The notes under the pieces are model-generated. The model was not told the DNA's origin and did not search any database. It was given only the letters and a program-made list of their open reading frames with translations. The position numbers were made by a program, and so were the translations under genes. Positions 18,118-26,809 of a DNA stretch of 64,000 bases are shown here, piece by piece. This DNA is from GYS-P2D sp964414425 (lineage in GTDB: Bacteria; Bacteroidota; Bacteroidia; Chitinophagales; Saprospiraceae), in assembly GCA_964414425.1 (NCBI GenBank), contig CAYPWL010000002.1, positions 62,001-126,000 of the forward strand, written 5' to 3'. Numbering within the stretch: position 1 is the stretch's first letter; each line of letters opens with the position of its first letter.

Positions 18118-19410
18118 ATGAAACGATATATAATAAGTATAGTCATCATTCTTGCTTATCAGCTTGCGTTTGGTCAGCAGATCGCCAAGTCAACCTACAG
18201 TAAGACACTATTGAAAAATGCTACCGTCCATACCATAACAGATGGCATAAAAGAGAATACTGACGTCCTCATCGACGATGGTAAGATCATAGAGGTAGGT
18301 ACAAATCTCTTCGCTACAGATGCTACCATCATAGACTGTGGTGCTCATCATATATATCCAGGCTTCGTGAATAGTGGAACACAGCTCGGGATGTCAGAAG
18401 TCGGGGCCGTATCTCTGACGAATGACTTTAATGAGATTGGAGATTTCATACCGCATATGAAAGCGCTAACTGCTGTGAATCCAAATGCTGTAGCCATACC
18501 AGTCACTCGAGTTAATGGGGTGACTTCTGTTATTGCTGCACCTCGAGGTGGGCTGTTCCCAGGGACTGCCTCACTCATCAATCTCCATGGCTATACGCCT
18601 AATGACATGTATGCAGGCTTTAAAGGGGTTGCAATGAACTTCCCCTCATCGGCTAAACGTGGACGTAGAGATAGAAGATCAGACGAGGATATCAAAAAGG
18701 CGCAAGAGAAAGCCATGAAGAACCTCAATGATATATGGGCTAACCTAAGTACTTATGCCAAGATTGACTCTGCCAAAGGGACTCAAAGTACAAGCGCTCC
18801 AAAAACCTACCAGCCTGAGTACGATGCACTCATAGATGTATATAGAGGGAATACTGCCTTGATGATAGAAGTCAACAAGGATCAAGATATCAAAAATGCC
18901 ATTGAGTGGGTCAGCGATAAAAACCTCAACGTGATCTTTACAGGTGTAACGGAAGGCTGGAGAGTAGCTGAGGAATTGGCTGCGTCTGGCATACCCGTAA
19001 TTACAGGTCCTGTGTTGAGCATACCTGGCCGAAGCTATGTGAGATATGACTCCAACTATCGCAATGCTGGCATCATGCAGCAAGCCGGAGTCACAGTAGC
19101 GCTTAGAACTGATGATGCCGAGAATGCTCGTAACCTACCATTCAATGCTGGCTTCGCTGCGACATATGGCATGGGTGTCGAGGAGGCCCTCAAGTCAATC
19201 ACGATCAATCCGGCTAAAATCTTTGGTCTTGAGGATCAGTATGGCAGCATCACAGCAGGTAAGGTAGCTAACTTGTTCGTCAGTACAGGAGATCCATTTG
19301 AGATGAAGACGGACATCACACATCTCTTCATTAATGGTTGGAATGTTCCGATAGAGAGTAGACATACCCTACTCTATAATGAGTTTTTGCATCGAAGTCC
19401 AGGGAAGTAG
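18118..19410 (+). CDS. secreted amidohydrolase-fold protein with degenerate active site
   Basis: A 430-residue secreted protein with a signal peptide ending at FGQ. It keeps the amidohydrolase frame (NATVHTITDGIKENTDVLID, YPGFVN, SITINPAKIFGLEDQYG, GSITAGKVANLFVS), but the HxH position reads NSGTQLG and no His pair is seen on the central strands. Only a late Asp pair (RTDDAEN) remains. It is probably not a metal hydrolase. It is third in an operon after another degenerate member and one intact enzyme. A strong terminator follows. It may form a heteromer with the intact enzyme; this is inferred from operon order alone. Confidence 0.8.
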   Translation: MKRYIISIVIILAYQLAFGQQIAKSTYSKTLLKNATVHTITDGIKENTDVLIDDGKIIEVGTNLFATDATIIDCGAHHIYPGFVNSGTQLGMSEVGAVSLTNDFNEIGDFIPHMKALTAVNPNAVAIPVTRVNGVTSVIAAPRGGLFPGTASLINLHGYTPNDMYAGFKGVAMNFPSSAKRGRRDRRSDEDIKKAQEKAMKNLNDIWANLSTYAKIDSAKGTQSTSAPKTYQPEYDALIDVYRGNTALMIEVNKDQDIKNAIEWVSDKNLNVIFTGVTEGWRVAEELAASGIPVITGPVLSIPGRSYVRYDSNYRNAGIMQQAGVTVALRTDDAENARNLPFNAGFAATYGMGVEEALKSITINPAKIFGLEDQYGSITAGKVANLFVSTGDPFEMKTDITHLFINGWNVPIESRHTLLYNEFLHRSPGK

Positions 19411-19431
19411 AGAACCTATAGATAAAGGAAG

Positions 19432-19461
19432 AAGGCTGTTGATTTTTCAACAGCCTTTTTT
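19432..19461 (+). terminator. terminator of the amidohydrolase operon
   Basis: A perfect 11-bp stem (AAGGCTGTTGA / TCAACAGCCTT) with a TTTT loop and a following T run to 19461. It lies 21 bases after the third amidohydrolase gene. Confidence 0.93.
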
Positions 19462-19511
19462 GTTTTATTCTATTCAATCAACAAAGAAGTTAACATATTA
19501 CAATTTATTAT

Positions 19512-19519
19512 TATATTTG
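19512..19519 (+). promoter_or_regulatory. probable promoter element of the T9SS substrate gene
   Basis: TATATTTG fits TAnnTTTG. No good TTTG is seen at -33. The leader would be about 80 bases and includes small hairpins (TTGTGC / GCACAA at 19517-19536 and GTGCTT / AAGCAC at 19564-19577), which could affect translation. Confidence 0.4.
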
Positions 19520-19607
19520 TGCTTGTGTTCGCACAAACTCCCAAAAATAGCAGTAAAGTATAGGTGCTTTCAAGCACTTGATTAGATGACTTTATAAGGC
19601 TATTCAG

Positions 19608-22379
19608 ATGAAAACGATTTTACCAGTATGGTTACTGCTATACTTGTCATGCCTCACAGATATATATGGGCAAACTGCTTGTGACTCTACGCTTGCAGGT
19701 CTCACCGTAAATTTGAGTTTAGGTTCTAACTGTCAGTTGACCATTGATACAAGCTCAGCACGCAATCTCATCACAGGTGCGCTGCCAGAGCTTACTTATA
19801 ATCCTATAGTAGTCACAGCATCAGGAGATACAGTATTTAACAATACGCTCCTCCCTGAGCATATCGGACAGACACTCAATGTTACAATTACCGGGTCAGG
19901 ATGTGCGATGAACAGTAGCGGTGGCATAGGAGCCTGGGCGATGATTAATCTCGAGGACAAAATCGCTCCAGAGATCATTTGTACAGATACGACACTGTCT
20001 TGTATTGATTTCTTTTTCTTCAGAGAGACTGGAGGAAAAGTACATGACTGCGATCTTGACACAGTGCAAACTGTCTTATTGAACTTCGAATCAGCTTGTG
20101 GCACTCCTGATGAAGATGATATCTCGACTATTGCTAATCGCATTTTTAGAGCTACCGATAATAGTGGTAATAGCGATACCTGTACACAGCAGATAAGAGT
20201 AAGAAGACTCCAAGAAAGTGATATTTCATTTCCAACTGGAGATCTCACTTTTTCATGCGACCTGCTCACATCCTTTACTAATGCTGATGGCAGTCTTATT
20301 GCCCCAGACTTAGATTTAGTTGGCAATGATCCTGACGATCTGTCTCTTACGACTCTATACCCGTTTGGCGTACCGACAGGTAGTGGCGCATCATTTTTTG
20401 GTAACAACTTTAGAGAGTGTAGAGTGCGAGCAAGATTCCAAGATCTGCCGCCAGATACGATAAGAGATAACACTGTTCGATACAATAGATTTTGGACCGT
20501 AACTGAGTGGTCATGTGATAACGAAGAGGTCGAATACACCAGAGTTCAGACGATCACATTTACAGACACAACCAGTGCAGATTTTTCATTTGTACAGGAT
20601 ACTTTAATCTTTGATTTGGATCCAGATGACTGTTCTATAACTGTACCTATAACCGAGTTGAGTATCATCAGTATGGGGGATGGCTGCTTCTCAGAGCCCA
20701 CCCTCAACTTCGAGATTGTAGCTCCGTTTACAACTAACAGTCCAAGCAACGATACGACGCTATTTATCGGAGTAGCAGATACCTCCACAGTAACGATTCG
20801 CTCATATGACTTCAATGGCGCATCCGTAACTAAGTCTTTAACCGTAATTACTCGAGACAATACTAACCCTGTGGCTATATGCTATGGTGCCCTGGATGTA
20901 TCACTAAATAATACTAGCGAAGCAAGCATGCCCGTATCAAGTTTCAATGTAGGATCATTCGATGCATGTGATGGAAATGTTACATTCTCTGCTCGCAAAA
21001 TGACCGTCGATACGTTCAGCACGGATAAAATTACTTTCGACTGCTCCGATGGCACTGAAGCCATGGTACAATTCAGAGTTACTGATGGTAATGGCTTAAG
21101 CAGTATCTGTATGACCATGGTAACAATAGACACTACGGGAGCAGCTTGCAATGTTGCCCCAATGGCAAATAATAGTAGATTAACCAGTGTGAATGGCTTT
21201 GTGAGACACTTGGATAGAGCTCCACTTGATCGTACTGAAGTCGTCATCGAAAATCTTCCAGGCCTTTCGGCAACAACAAATAAGGAAGGCTTCTTCGAGT
21301 TTGATAGTATTCCTGTCGGGGCAGATCTCGTTATCACGCCAGTACTCGATAACAATCCTCTGCTTGGCATTACTACCCTTGATGTAATCCTACTGCAACA
21401 GCATTTATTAGGATTGGATGAACTCGATAGTCCATACCAAATTATAGCCGGAGATGTAAACCTCAATGGTTTACTCGATGCTGGTGATTTAATCGAAATA
21501 AGAAGGTTGATCTTAGGGTCTTCGACAGAATTTACTACGGCTAATAGTTTTTCATTTATTCCTGAGGCGATCAGCTTTATCGATCCATTTGATCCATTTG
21601 AAAATGGTCAGATCCTTGGGCTATCAACTATCCTTAATAACAGTGATGAGACATTCAACTTTAACGCCATCAAGATGGGTGATGTCAATCAAAGTTATTT
21701 AGAGGCCGATCAGCGCAGTAGTGAGTCTATCACTATGGAATATGAGATAGTAGAGATGGGTCGATATGTAGAACTCAACATTAAAGCGAAGACTGATATA
21801 GACATCCTCGGATTGCAATCGACGCTGCAGTATAATCCAGAGCTCCTCCAACTGATGAAGGTTGGAACCAATAATATTGGTTTGACTACTGAGCACTACA
21901 ATGATACTCGTGCTGACGAAGGCCTGATACCAATCAGTTGGAATGAGTTATTGCCAAAAGCTGTGAAAGCTGGAGACGTCATATTCAGAGCGACATTTGA
22001 GCGTATGTATGATGACGATATAGCCTTTGCATTTAACTCATCACACATGCCTTCTGAGTTATATCAAGAGCATGGACGATATCAGCTACGCTTAGAAAAA
22101 GCGAATGATGTCATCGGACAAAACTTTACCGTGTTTCAGAATGCCCCTAACCCGTGGGCGTCGAGTACAGCTATCGAGTTCAGTATCCCAGAAGGTGGAG
22201 AAGTAGAACTTAACATATACGATACCGCTATGAATAAGCTTGTGAGCAAGTCAGCATATTTTGATGCTGGCAAGAACAGCTTCATAGTAGACTACAGTGA
22301 TCTCGAGTCGACAGGTATTTATATCTATGAGATCACTCATGGAGACCAAGTAAGAGTTTCCAAAATGACCAAGTTATAA
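19608..22379 (+). CDS. T9SS-secreted multidomain protein with dockerin-like and cohesin-like regions
   Basis: A 923-residue protein with a signal peptide (1-21, IYGQ) and a C-terminal T9SS type A sorting domain (about 838-923, starting FTVFQNAPNPW and ending VSKMTKL). Between them: beta-rich cysteine-containing domains of the HYR/gliding-type (about 25-520, with EDKIAPEIICTD and TRDNTNPVAICY), a carboxypeptidase-regulatory-like beta sandwich (about 525-580), a dockerin-like EF-hand pair (about 583-645; GDVNLNGLLDAGDL is a clear calcium loop), and a cohesin-like domain (about 705-825; DILGLQSTLQYNPELL). It should be exported through T9SS and anchored or released at the surface. The function is unknown; adhesion or matrix binding is plausible. 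It stands alone between two terminators. Confidence 0.88.
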   Translation: MKTILPVWLLLYLSCLTDIYGQTACDSTLAGLTVNLSLGSNCQLTIDTSSARNLITGALPELTYNPIVVTASGDTVFNNTLLPEHIGQTLNVTITGSGCAMNSSGGIGAWAMINLEDKIAPEIICTDTTLSCIDFFFFRETGGKVHDCDLDTVQTVLLNFESACGTPDEDDISTIANRIFRATDNSGNSDTCTQQIRVRRLQESDISFPTGDLTFSCDLLTSFTNADGSLIAPDLDLVGNDPDDLSLTTLYPFGVPTGSGASFFGNNFRECRVRARFQDLPPDTIRDNTVRYNRFWTVTEWSCDNEEVEYTRVQTITFTDTTSADFSFVQDTLIFDLDPDDCSITVPITELSIISMGDGCFSEPTLNFEIVAPFTTNSPSNDTTLFIGVADTSTVTIRSYDFNGASVTKSLTVITRDNTNPVAICYGALDVSLNNTSEASMPVSSFNVGSFDACDGNVTFSARKMTVDTFSTDKITFDCSDGTEAMVQFRVTDGNGLSSICMTMVTIDTTGAACNVAPMANNSRLTSVNGFVRHLDRAPLDRTEVVIENLPGLSATTNKEGFFEFDSIPVGADLVITPVLDNNPLLGITTLDVILLQQHLLGLDELDSPYQIIAGDVNLNGLLDAGDLIEIRRLILGSSTEFTTANSFSFIPEAISFIDPFDPFENGQILGLSTILNNSDETFNFNAIKMGDVNQSYLEADQRSSESITMEYEIVEMGRYVELNIKAKTDIDILGLQSTLQYNPELLQLMKVGTNNIGLTTEHYNDTRADEGLIPISWNELLPKAVKAGDVIFRATFERMYDDDIAFAFNSSHMPSELYQEHGRYQLRLEKANDVIGQNFTVFQNAPNPWASSTAIEFSIPEGGEVELNIYDTAMNKLVSKSAYFDAGKNSFIVDYSDLESTGIYIYEITHGDQVRVSKMTKL

Positions 22380-22398
22380 ACCCATCTATATATTCGAT

Positions 22399-22435
22399 AA
22401 AAAGCCTGATCTGCGTCTGCGGATTAGGCTTTTTT
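22399..22435. terminator. bidirectional terminator between convergent genes
   Basis: A 16-bp stem (AAAAAGCCTGATCTGC with GCGGATTAGGCTTTTT, two G:U wobbles) with loop GTCT. T runs on both strands let it serve the T9SS substrate gene and the metzincin-like gene whose stop is at 22440. Confidence 0.9.
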
Positions 22436-22439
22436 GGTT

Positions 22440-22958
22440 TTAGAGCACTTCAAGCTCAAAGAGCTCATCTAAATATGCTTCTCGAGTTCTATTGTTATAG
22501 GAATCCCTACAACCCTCTAAGGTGCCACTTCTCATGATGCTTTCCCAGATGCCACGATCAGTACAACCCTCATTGTGATCTCTAAACAAGTAGCAATGTC
22601 CTAACTCATGAAATATGATAAACTCTCTGCTCAATGTGGAAGTTAGTTCCCAGAAGGTTTCATCAATAATTATATCCCTAAAACTAAATCGATGAACCCC
22701 ATAAGAACACCGCCCAGCAATATCCTCTTCATCAATTTCTTCGATGACAGCGGTGATGCCAGAAGTGCTCAGATCTATATCTATACCTCGTTCTAAGGCT
22801 TCTTCTTCAAAATTGATAAAATGCGGGATCAATAATGGATCTATGTCAGGCCAATCACGACCGCCTAATTCCTCCGAAATATCGGAAGACATTAAGGATG
22901 TCTCTTCTTGACAAGAGGTTAATAAGGTAAGGGCCGATATAATCAATAGGTAGCGCAT
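22440..22958 (-). CDS. putative metzincin-like zinc metallopeptidase lipoprotein
   Basis: A 172-residue lipoprotein (lipobox LTSC, Cys16). It has HELGH at 117-121 followed by CYLFRD, so the spacing HExxHxxxxxD (Asp127) fits metzincins that use Asp as third ligand. A Met-turn-like SIM occurs at 140-142. An acidic N-terminal stretch and six cysteines, of which several may pair, surround it. It should be a small surface or periplasmic protease. The usual Gly between the second His and the third ligand is Leu here, which is unusual. I do not recognise a named family; Bacteroidota have small unclassified lipoprotein metallopeptidases of this type. Confidence 0.7.
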   Translation of the reverse strand: MRYLLIISALTLLTSCQEETSLMSSDISEELGGRDWPDIDPLLIPHFINFEEEALERGIDIDLSTSGITAVIEEIDEEDIAGRCSYGVHRFSFRDIIIDETFWELTSTLSREFIIFHELGHCYLFRDHNEGCTDRGIWESIMRSGTLEGCRDSYNNRTREAYLDELFELEVL

Positions 22959-23047
22959 AGATTAAAAAATTTCGCAGTTAGGAAATCGTAATTATGCGCC
23001 TATATGCAGAGGTTTAGATAAGAAGAACCTCTGCAATCTTTAATGTA

Positions 23048-24385
23048 TTATGACTGCACTGAGCGTTTAGAAATATTTAACGGCAGATCATCCTTCGGAA
23101 TCTTCAGTGGGACATCTTGTACTGGTGCGTCATAGCCAGGATCACAGCTGAGATCATATCCCTGTAATAATTGAATCATCACTAACTTAATCTGCATCTC
23201 TGCAAAAGAATACCCTATACAGTGGTGAGGTCCAGCACCAAAGGGTGCATAGGCATACGGACATTTCATATGTTCCTTACGTTGAGCACTGAATCTCTCT
23301 GGATCAAATTGATCTGGATTGCTCCATACTCGCTCGTCGTTATGCGATAGCTGAAACGAACAGGCCACCATCGTATCCTTAGGTAGCGTTAGACCTTCTA
23401 CCTCCATAGCTTCTGAAGTTTTTCTAGCGACCAGGGTCAATGGAGGATGTATCCTCAGTGTCTCTTTAAGTACATCTGACAGAACCGTAAACGCTCTGAG
23501 ATCTGTTAAGCTAAGTTGACTACTATCTACATCTCCGATCTCATCCCGTACTCGCTGCTGCCATGTGGGATGCTTAGCCAGGAAGTAGCTCATCCAAGTC
23601 AAGGTGATCGCCGTGGTGTCATGCGAAGCCATTAAGACGAATATGAGATGATCTATGATCTCTGCATCAGTAAATGACTCGCCATCTTCACTCTTAGCAA
23701 TACAGAATTTGCTAAATAAGTCATCACCGGGATTGTCTCGCCTATCTCGTATGATTGATGCAAAATATCCCTTGAGGTACTTTCGTCCATTGATACCCCT
23801 GCGATACTTAGTAAAGGGCAAATTGATCGGTAAGGCAATAGCAGCGGCTACAATATCTGTTATGGCATGATTGATCTTAGTCAAGTCTTTATCTGGGCTG
23901 ATATCAAAAAATACTTGAGTAGCTAGACTTAAGGTCAAGTTTTTATAAAAGGGAAACATGTGATTAGGTCCATCCACAGGTAGACTGCCCAGTTCCTTCT
24001 GTATTATATCAGGCATGAGGGAGAGATATCCCTTCATAGGCTCTTTCTTAAATGCATCACGCATGATACCCCGATGATACTTATGCTCGTCTCCATCCAT
24101 GAGCATGAGGCTATTAGGAAAGAGGTCCCCTAATCCCGCTTCCCAAGCTTCTTTACTCTGGCTTTTCTTGGACTCCTTGACGAGGATCTGTTTATTAGTA
24201 TCCACACCTCCAAGTACCACTTGCATGTACGGCCCAATTCTGACTTTAAAAACGTCACCGTAGATGCCTTTAAATTCTGTAAAGAACTTTGAGGCATTGC
24301 TAACAAATGGCCTGAAGTCATGAAAAGGATAATTCCTTTTTCTCCCAGGTATATGCTTTAAATCTTCAGCACGACTAAATGCCAT
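23048..24385 (-). CDS. cytochrome P450
   Basis: A 445-residue soluble P450 with all signature motifs: oxygen-binding I-helix ASHDTT (253-258), ExxR (Glu308-Arg311 in KETLR), the PERF segment (362-365), and heme loop FGAGPHHCIG with Cys389 as the thiolate ligand. Length and the absence of a membrane anchor fit bacterial class I P450s. The I-helix HDTT and the LTLPKDTMV stretch recall the CYP120/CYP26-like group, but I cannot assign a family. No ferredoxin or reductase gene is adjacent. It is divergent from a long-chain acyl-CoA ligase, hinting at a fatty-acid or terpenoid substrate, which is inference only. Confidence 0.95.
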   Translation of the reverse strand: MAFSRAEDLKHIPGRKRNYPFHDFRPFVSNASKFFTEFKGIYGDVFKVRIGPYMQVVLGGVDTNKQILVKESKKSQSKEAWEAGLGDLFPNSLMLMDGDEHKYHRGIMRDAFKKEPMKGYLSLMPDIIQKELGSLPVDGPNHMFPFYKNLTLSLATQVFFDISPDKDLTKINHAITDIVAAAIALPINLPFTKYRRGINGRKYLKGYFASIIRDRRDNPGDDLFSKFCIAKSEDGESFTDAEIIDHLIFVLMASHDTTAITLTWMSYFLAKHPTWQQRVRDEIGDVDSSQLSLTDLRAFTVLSDVLKETLRIHPPLTLVARKTSEAMEVEGLTLPKDTMVACSFQLSHNDERVWSNPDQFDPERFSAQRKEHMKCPYAYAPFGAGPHHCIGYSFAEMQIKLVMIQLLQGYDLSCDPGYDAPVQDVPLKIPKDDLPLNISKRSVQS

Positions 24386-24443
24386 AATTTATTTGTTCAA
24401 TGCTCGCAATCTATAACTTTAATCTTTCTGCCCTGTTCTACTT

Positions 24444-24457
24444 CAAATTTATATTTT
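24444..24457. promoter_or_regulatory. overlapping divergent -7 elements, P450 and acyl-CoA ligase
   Basis: On the minus strand TAAATTTG (24451 to 24444) matches TAnnTTTG and would serve the P450; on the plus strand TATATTTT (24450-24457) is one base off and would serve the ligase. They overlap, so the two genes could compete for polymerase. Spacing to -33 elements is poor in both cases. Confidence 0.35.
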
Positions 24458-24483
24458 TAGACTGTACAAAAAAGCCGTGCTAT

Positions 24484-26154
24484 ATGTCTCAGACTGTCAA
24501 AGTGTTAATTGATTCTTTTTATGATTTGGAGAAGGCCAATGCTAATGATGTATATCTGCGACAACCCTTTGGGTCGAAATGGGAAGAATATACCTATGCG
24601 GAGGTAGGGCAGATGGCGCGCAAAGTTGCAGCTTATCTTAAATCTCTAAATCTGCCTGCAAATTCTAACATTGGTCTGATCTCTAAGAACTGCCGAGAAT
24701 GGATCATCGCTGATCTCGCCATTATGATGTCTGGTCACGTATCGGTGCCACTATACGCAACACTAACAGAAGACACCCTCGGCGAAGTGCTTGACATCGG
24801 AGATGTGAAGATGCTATTTGCAGGAAAACTGGACAACTGGGACATGATGAAAGCTGGGGTGCCTGCAGAAATGCCCGTAGTTAAGTTCCCTCAATATGCT
24901 AACCAAGCCGTTATAGATCGAGGCACTGACTGGCAGGATATCCTTGATAAACATGGGCCCATCACAGATAGTCCAGTTCCCAATCCTGAAGATCTATGGA
25001 CCATAGTCTTTACCTCGGGCACTACAGGTACTCCTAAAGGAGTCATGCATACCTACCAGATCTTAATGACTGCCACTGAGCATACCATAGAAACTAATAA
25101 TCTCCAGATGGAGAAGAACAACAATCGGTTTTTCTCCTATCTCCCGCTCAACCATATAGCAGAACGTATGGCTGTCGAGGCCCAAAGCTTTTACTGGGGC
25201 GGAACGATATCCTTTCCCGAAAGCTTAGACACCTTTGCAGCCAACTTACAAGATACTAAGCCCACTCTTTTCTTCGGTGTCCCTCGGATATATACCAAAC
25301 TCCAACTTGGTATACTTGCTAAGATGCCACAGAAGAAGCTTGATAAATTAACCGCCATACCTATTATCGGAGGTTTTATAAAAAATAAGATTAAAAAAGG
25401 ACTCGGACTCGACGCTGCACGTGTGATATTAGTAGGTGCTGCACCTATGTCTAAGCAAGACAAAAACTGGTGGAAAGCGCTCGGCATGCCCATCAGCGAA
25501 GGGTATGGAATGACCGAAAATTTAGGTGCCGCAACCTTTATGCCTGCTGATATCGACAAGCCTGGATCAATAGGCCAGTTTTATAATGGTACAGAGGTAC
25601 GCATAGATCCAGATACTCAAGAAATACAAACTAAGTGCCCATGGAATATGCTCGGGTACTACAAAAATCCTGAAAAGACTGAAGAGGTGCTCAAGGGTGG
25701 ATGGTTGCACACCGGTGATCAGGGCAGAGTAGATGAACATGGATATGTATATCTAACTGGACGGGTTAAGGATACCTTCAAGACTGCTAAAGGGCAGTAT
25801 GTTGTCCCTGCCCCTTTAGAGTTCAAGTTTGCTGATAATATGGATATCGAACAGATCTGTGTCTGTGGTTTGGGCTTACCACAACCGATAGCCCTTGTGG
25901 TTCCATCAGAAATCGGTAAAAATAAGTCCAAAGATGAGCTGGGTAAATCTCTCTCCCATACACTCCATAAAGCTAATACAGACCTGCCTGGGTATAAAAA
26001 GATATCACATGTCATGGTGGTCAATGAAGATTGGGGCATAGAGAACAACATCCTAACTCCAACACTAAAGGTCAAGCGTACGGAGGTCGATAAAAAATAT
26101 CTCGACACCCTTCATGAAGTTTGTAAATGTGCAGATCCAGTTTATTGGGAATAA
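24484..26154 (+). CDS. long-chain fatty acid-CoA ligase (AMP-forming)
   Basis: About 556 residues from ATG 24484 (MSQTVKVLIDSF). The ATP/AMP motif TSGTTGTPKGVMH is at about 175-187, with a following YLPLNHIAERM and GYGMTE, and TGDQGRVDEHGYVYLTGRVKD near the C-terminus. The acyl-adenylate/CoA-ligase fold is complete. It activates fatty acids to acyl-CoA, probably long-chain. An upstream ATG at 24400 would add a 28-residue extension that looks random and overlaps the promoter, so I rejected it. It is divergent from the P450 gene; the downstream DUF6580 gene follows by 54 bases. Confidence 0.93.
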   Translation: MSQTVKVLIDSFYDLEKANANDVYLRQPFGSKWEEYTYAEVGQMARKVAAYLKSLNLPANSNIGLISKNCREWIIADLAIMMSGHVSVPLYATLTEDTLGEVLDIGDVKMLFAGKLDNWDMMKAGVPAEMPVVKFPQYANQAVIDRGTDWQDILDKHGPITDSPVPNPEDLWTIVFTSGTTGTPKGVMHTYQILMTATEHTIETNNLQMEKNNNRFFSYLPLNHIAERMAVEAQSFYWGGTISFPESLDTFAANLQDTKPTLFFGVPRIYTKLQLGILAKMPQKKLDKLTAIPIIGGFIKNKIKKGLGLDAARVILVGAAPMSKQDKNWWKALGMPISEGYGMTENLGAATFMPADIDKPGSIGQFYNGTEVRIDPDTQEIQTKCPWNMLGYYKNPEKTEEVLKGGWLHTGDQGRVDEHGYVYLTGRVKDTFKTAKGQYVVPAPLEFKFADNMDIEQICVCGLGLPQPIALVVPSEIGKNKSKDELGKSLSHTLHKANTDLPGYKKISHVMVVNEDWGIENNILTPTLKVKRTEVDKKYLDTLHEVCKCADPVYWE

Positions 26155-26208
26155 TTTACTAGCTGTACTATAAGTTAATTAAGCATATTTGCATGATAAA
26201 TCAAGATT

Positions 26209-26796
26209 ATGGATAAATCCATTTTAAACGCACTAATACTTGTTGTACTAATACTCGTAGGTATTAGTACAAGATTTTTATTCTTGATCGATGGAGAGTC
26301 GATCTTACCTAACTTCAGTGCGATAGGCGCGGTAGCCATTTTTGGAGCGTGCTATTTCAAGGGCATGAGTAAGTGGATCATTCCTCTAATTATATTATGG
26401 GTTAGTGATATAATCCTGAACAATGTGTTTTATGCTCAGTACTATGAGAGCTTCCAAGTATTTGGGGATCTCTGGGTATATCTCTCATTTGTTGTAGCAG
26501 GATTGTTAGCTTATCAGATTATGCGTAAGCCTTCTTGGGGTCGACTTGCATTCACTGGTGTGGTGGCAGGTGTGGTATTCTTCTTGATTAGCAACTTTGG
26601 TGTGTGGATGAGTGGTACGATGTATCCTAAGACTTCTGCGGGACTTTTAGCTTGTTATGAGGCCGGTATCCCTTTCTTCAGAAATACGCTCTTAGGCAAC
26701 GTCTTTTACTCATTTGTTTTAGTGGGCTTGTACGAGTATGTTTTTGCTCCTATGTTGTCTATAAAATCATTTAGACTATTATCTCCGACCGCATAA
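26209..26796 (+). CDS. DUF6580 membrane protein (putative transport protein)
   Basis: A 195-residue integral membrane protein with about five or six helices. The ISTRFLFLIDGESILPNFSAIGAVAIFGACYF segment and the C-terminal GIPFFRNTLLGNVFYSFVLVGLYEY are typical of DUF6580, which resembles S-components of ECF vitamin transporters. No ATPase or T-component is next to it, and no riboswitch is seen in the 54-base gap upstream. Substrate unknown. The coding region begins with a strong perfect hairpin (26243-26272). It converges on the thioesterase gene, whose stop is 14 bases away. Confidence 0.8.
   Translation: MDKSILNALILVVLILVGISTRFLFLIDGESILPNFSAIGAVAIFGACYFKGMSKWIIPLIILWVSDIILNNVFYAQYYESFQVFGDLWVYLSFVVAGLLAYQIMRKPSWGRLAFTGVVAGVVFFLISNFGVWMSGTMYPKTSAGLLACYEAGIPFFRNTLLGNVFYSFVLVGLYEYVFAPMLSIKSFRLLSPTA
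26243..26272 (+). other. 12-bp perfect inverted repeat inside the start of the DUF6580 gene
   Basis: TTGTACTAATAC (26243-26254) and GTATTAGTACAA (26261-26272) pair perfectly around loop TCGTAG, over codons about 12-22. A direct copy of ACTAATACT occurs just before (26232-26240). The hairpin would form in the mRNA close to the start and might slow translation. Confidence 0.6.
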
Positions 26797-26809
26797 GGGA
26801 GACATACTT

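Noticed and set aside
19796..20539. 247-codon open frame on the minus strand inside the T9SS substrate gene
   Set aside because: It lies opposite a well-supported gene, has no recognisable family, and is full of Ser, Leu and Val as expected from an antisense shadow.
20882..21466. 194-codon minus-strand open frame inside the same gene
   Set aside because: Same reason; the plus-strand protein has clear domains here.
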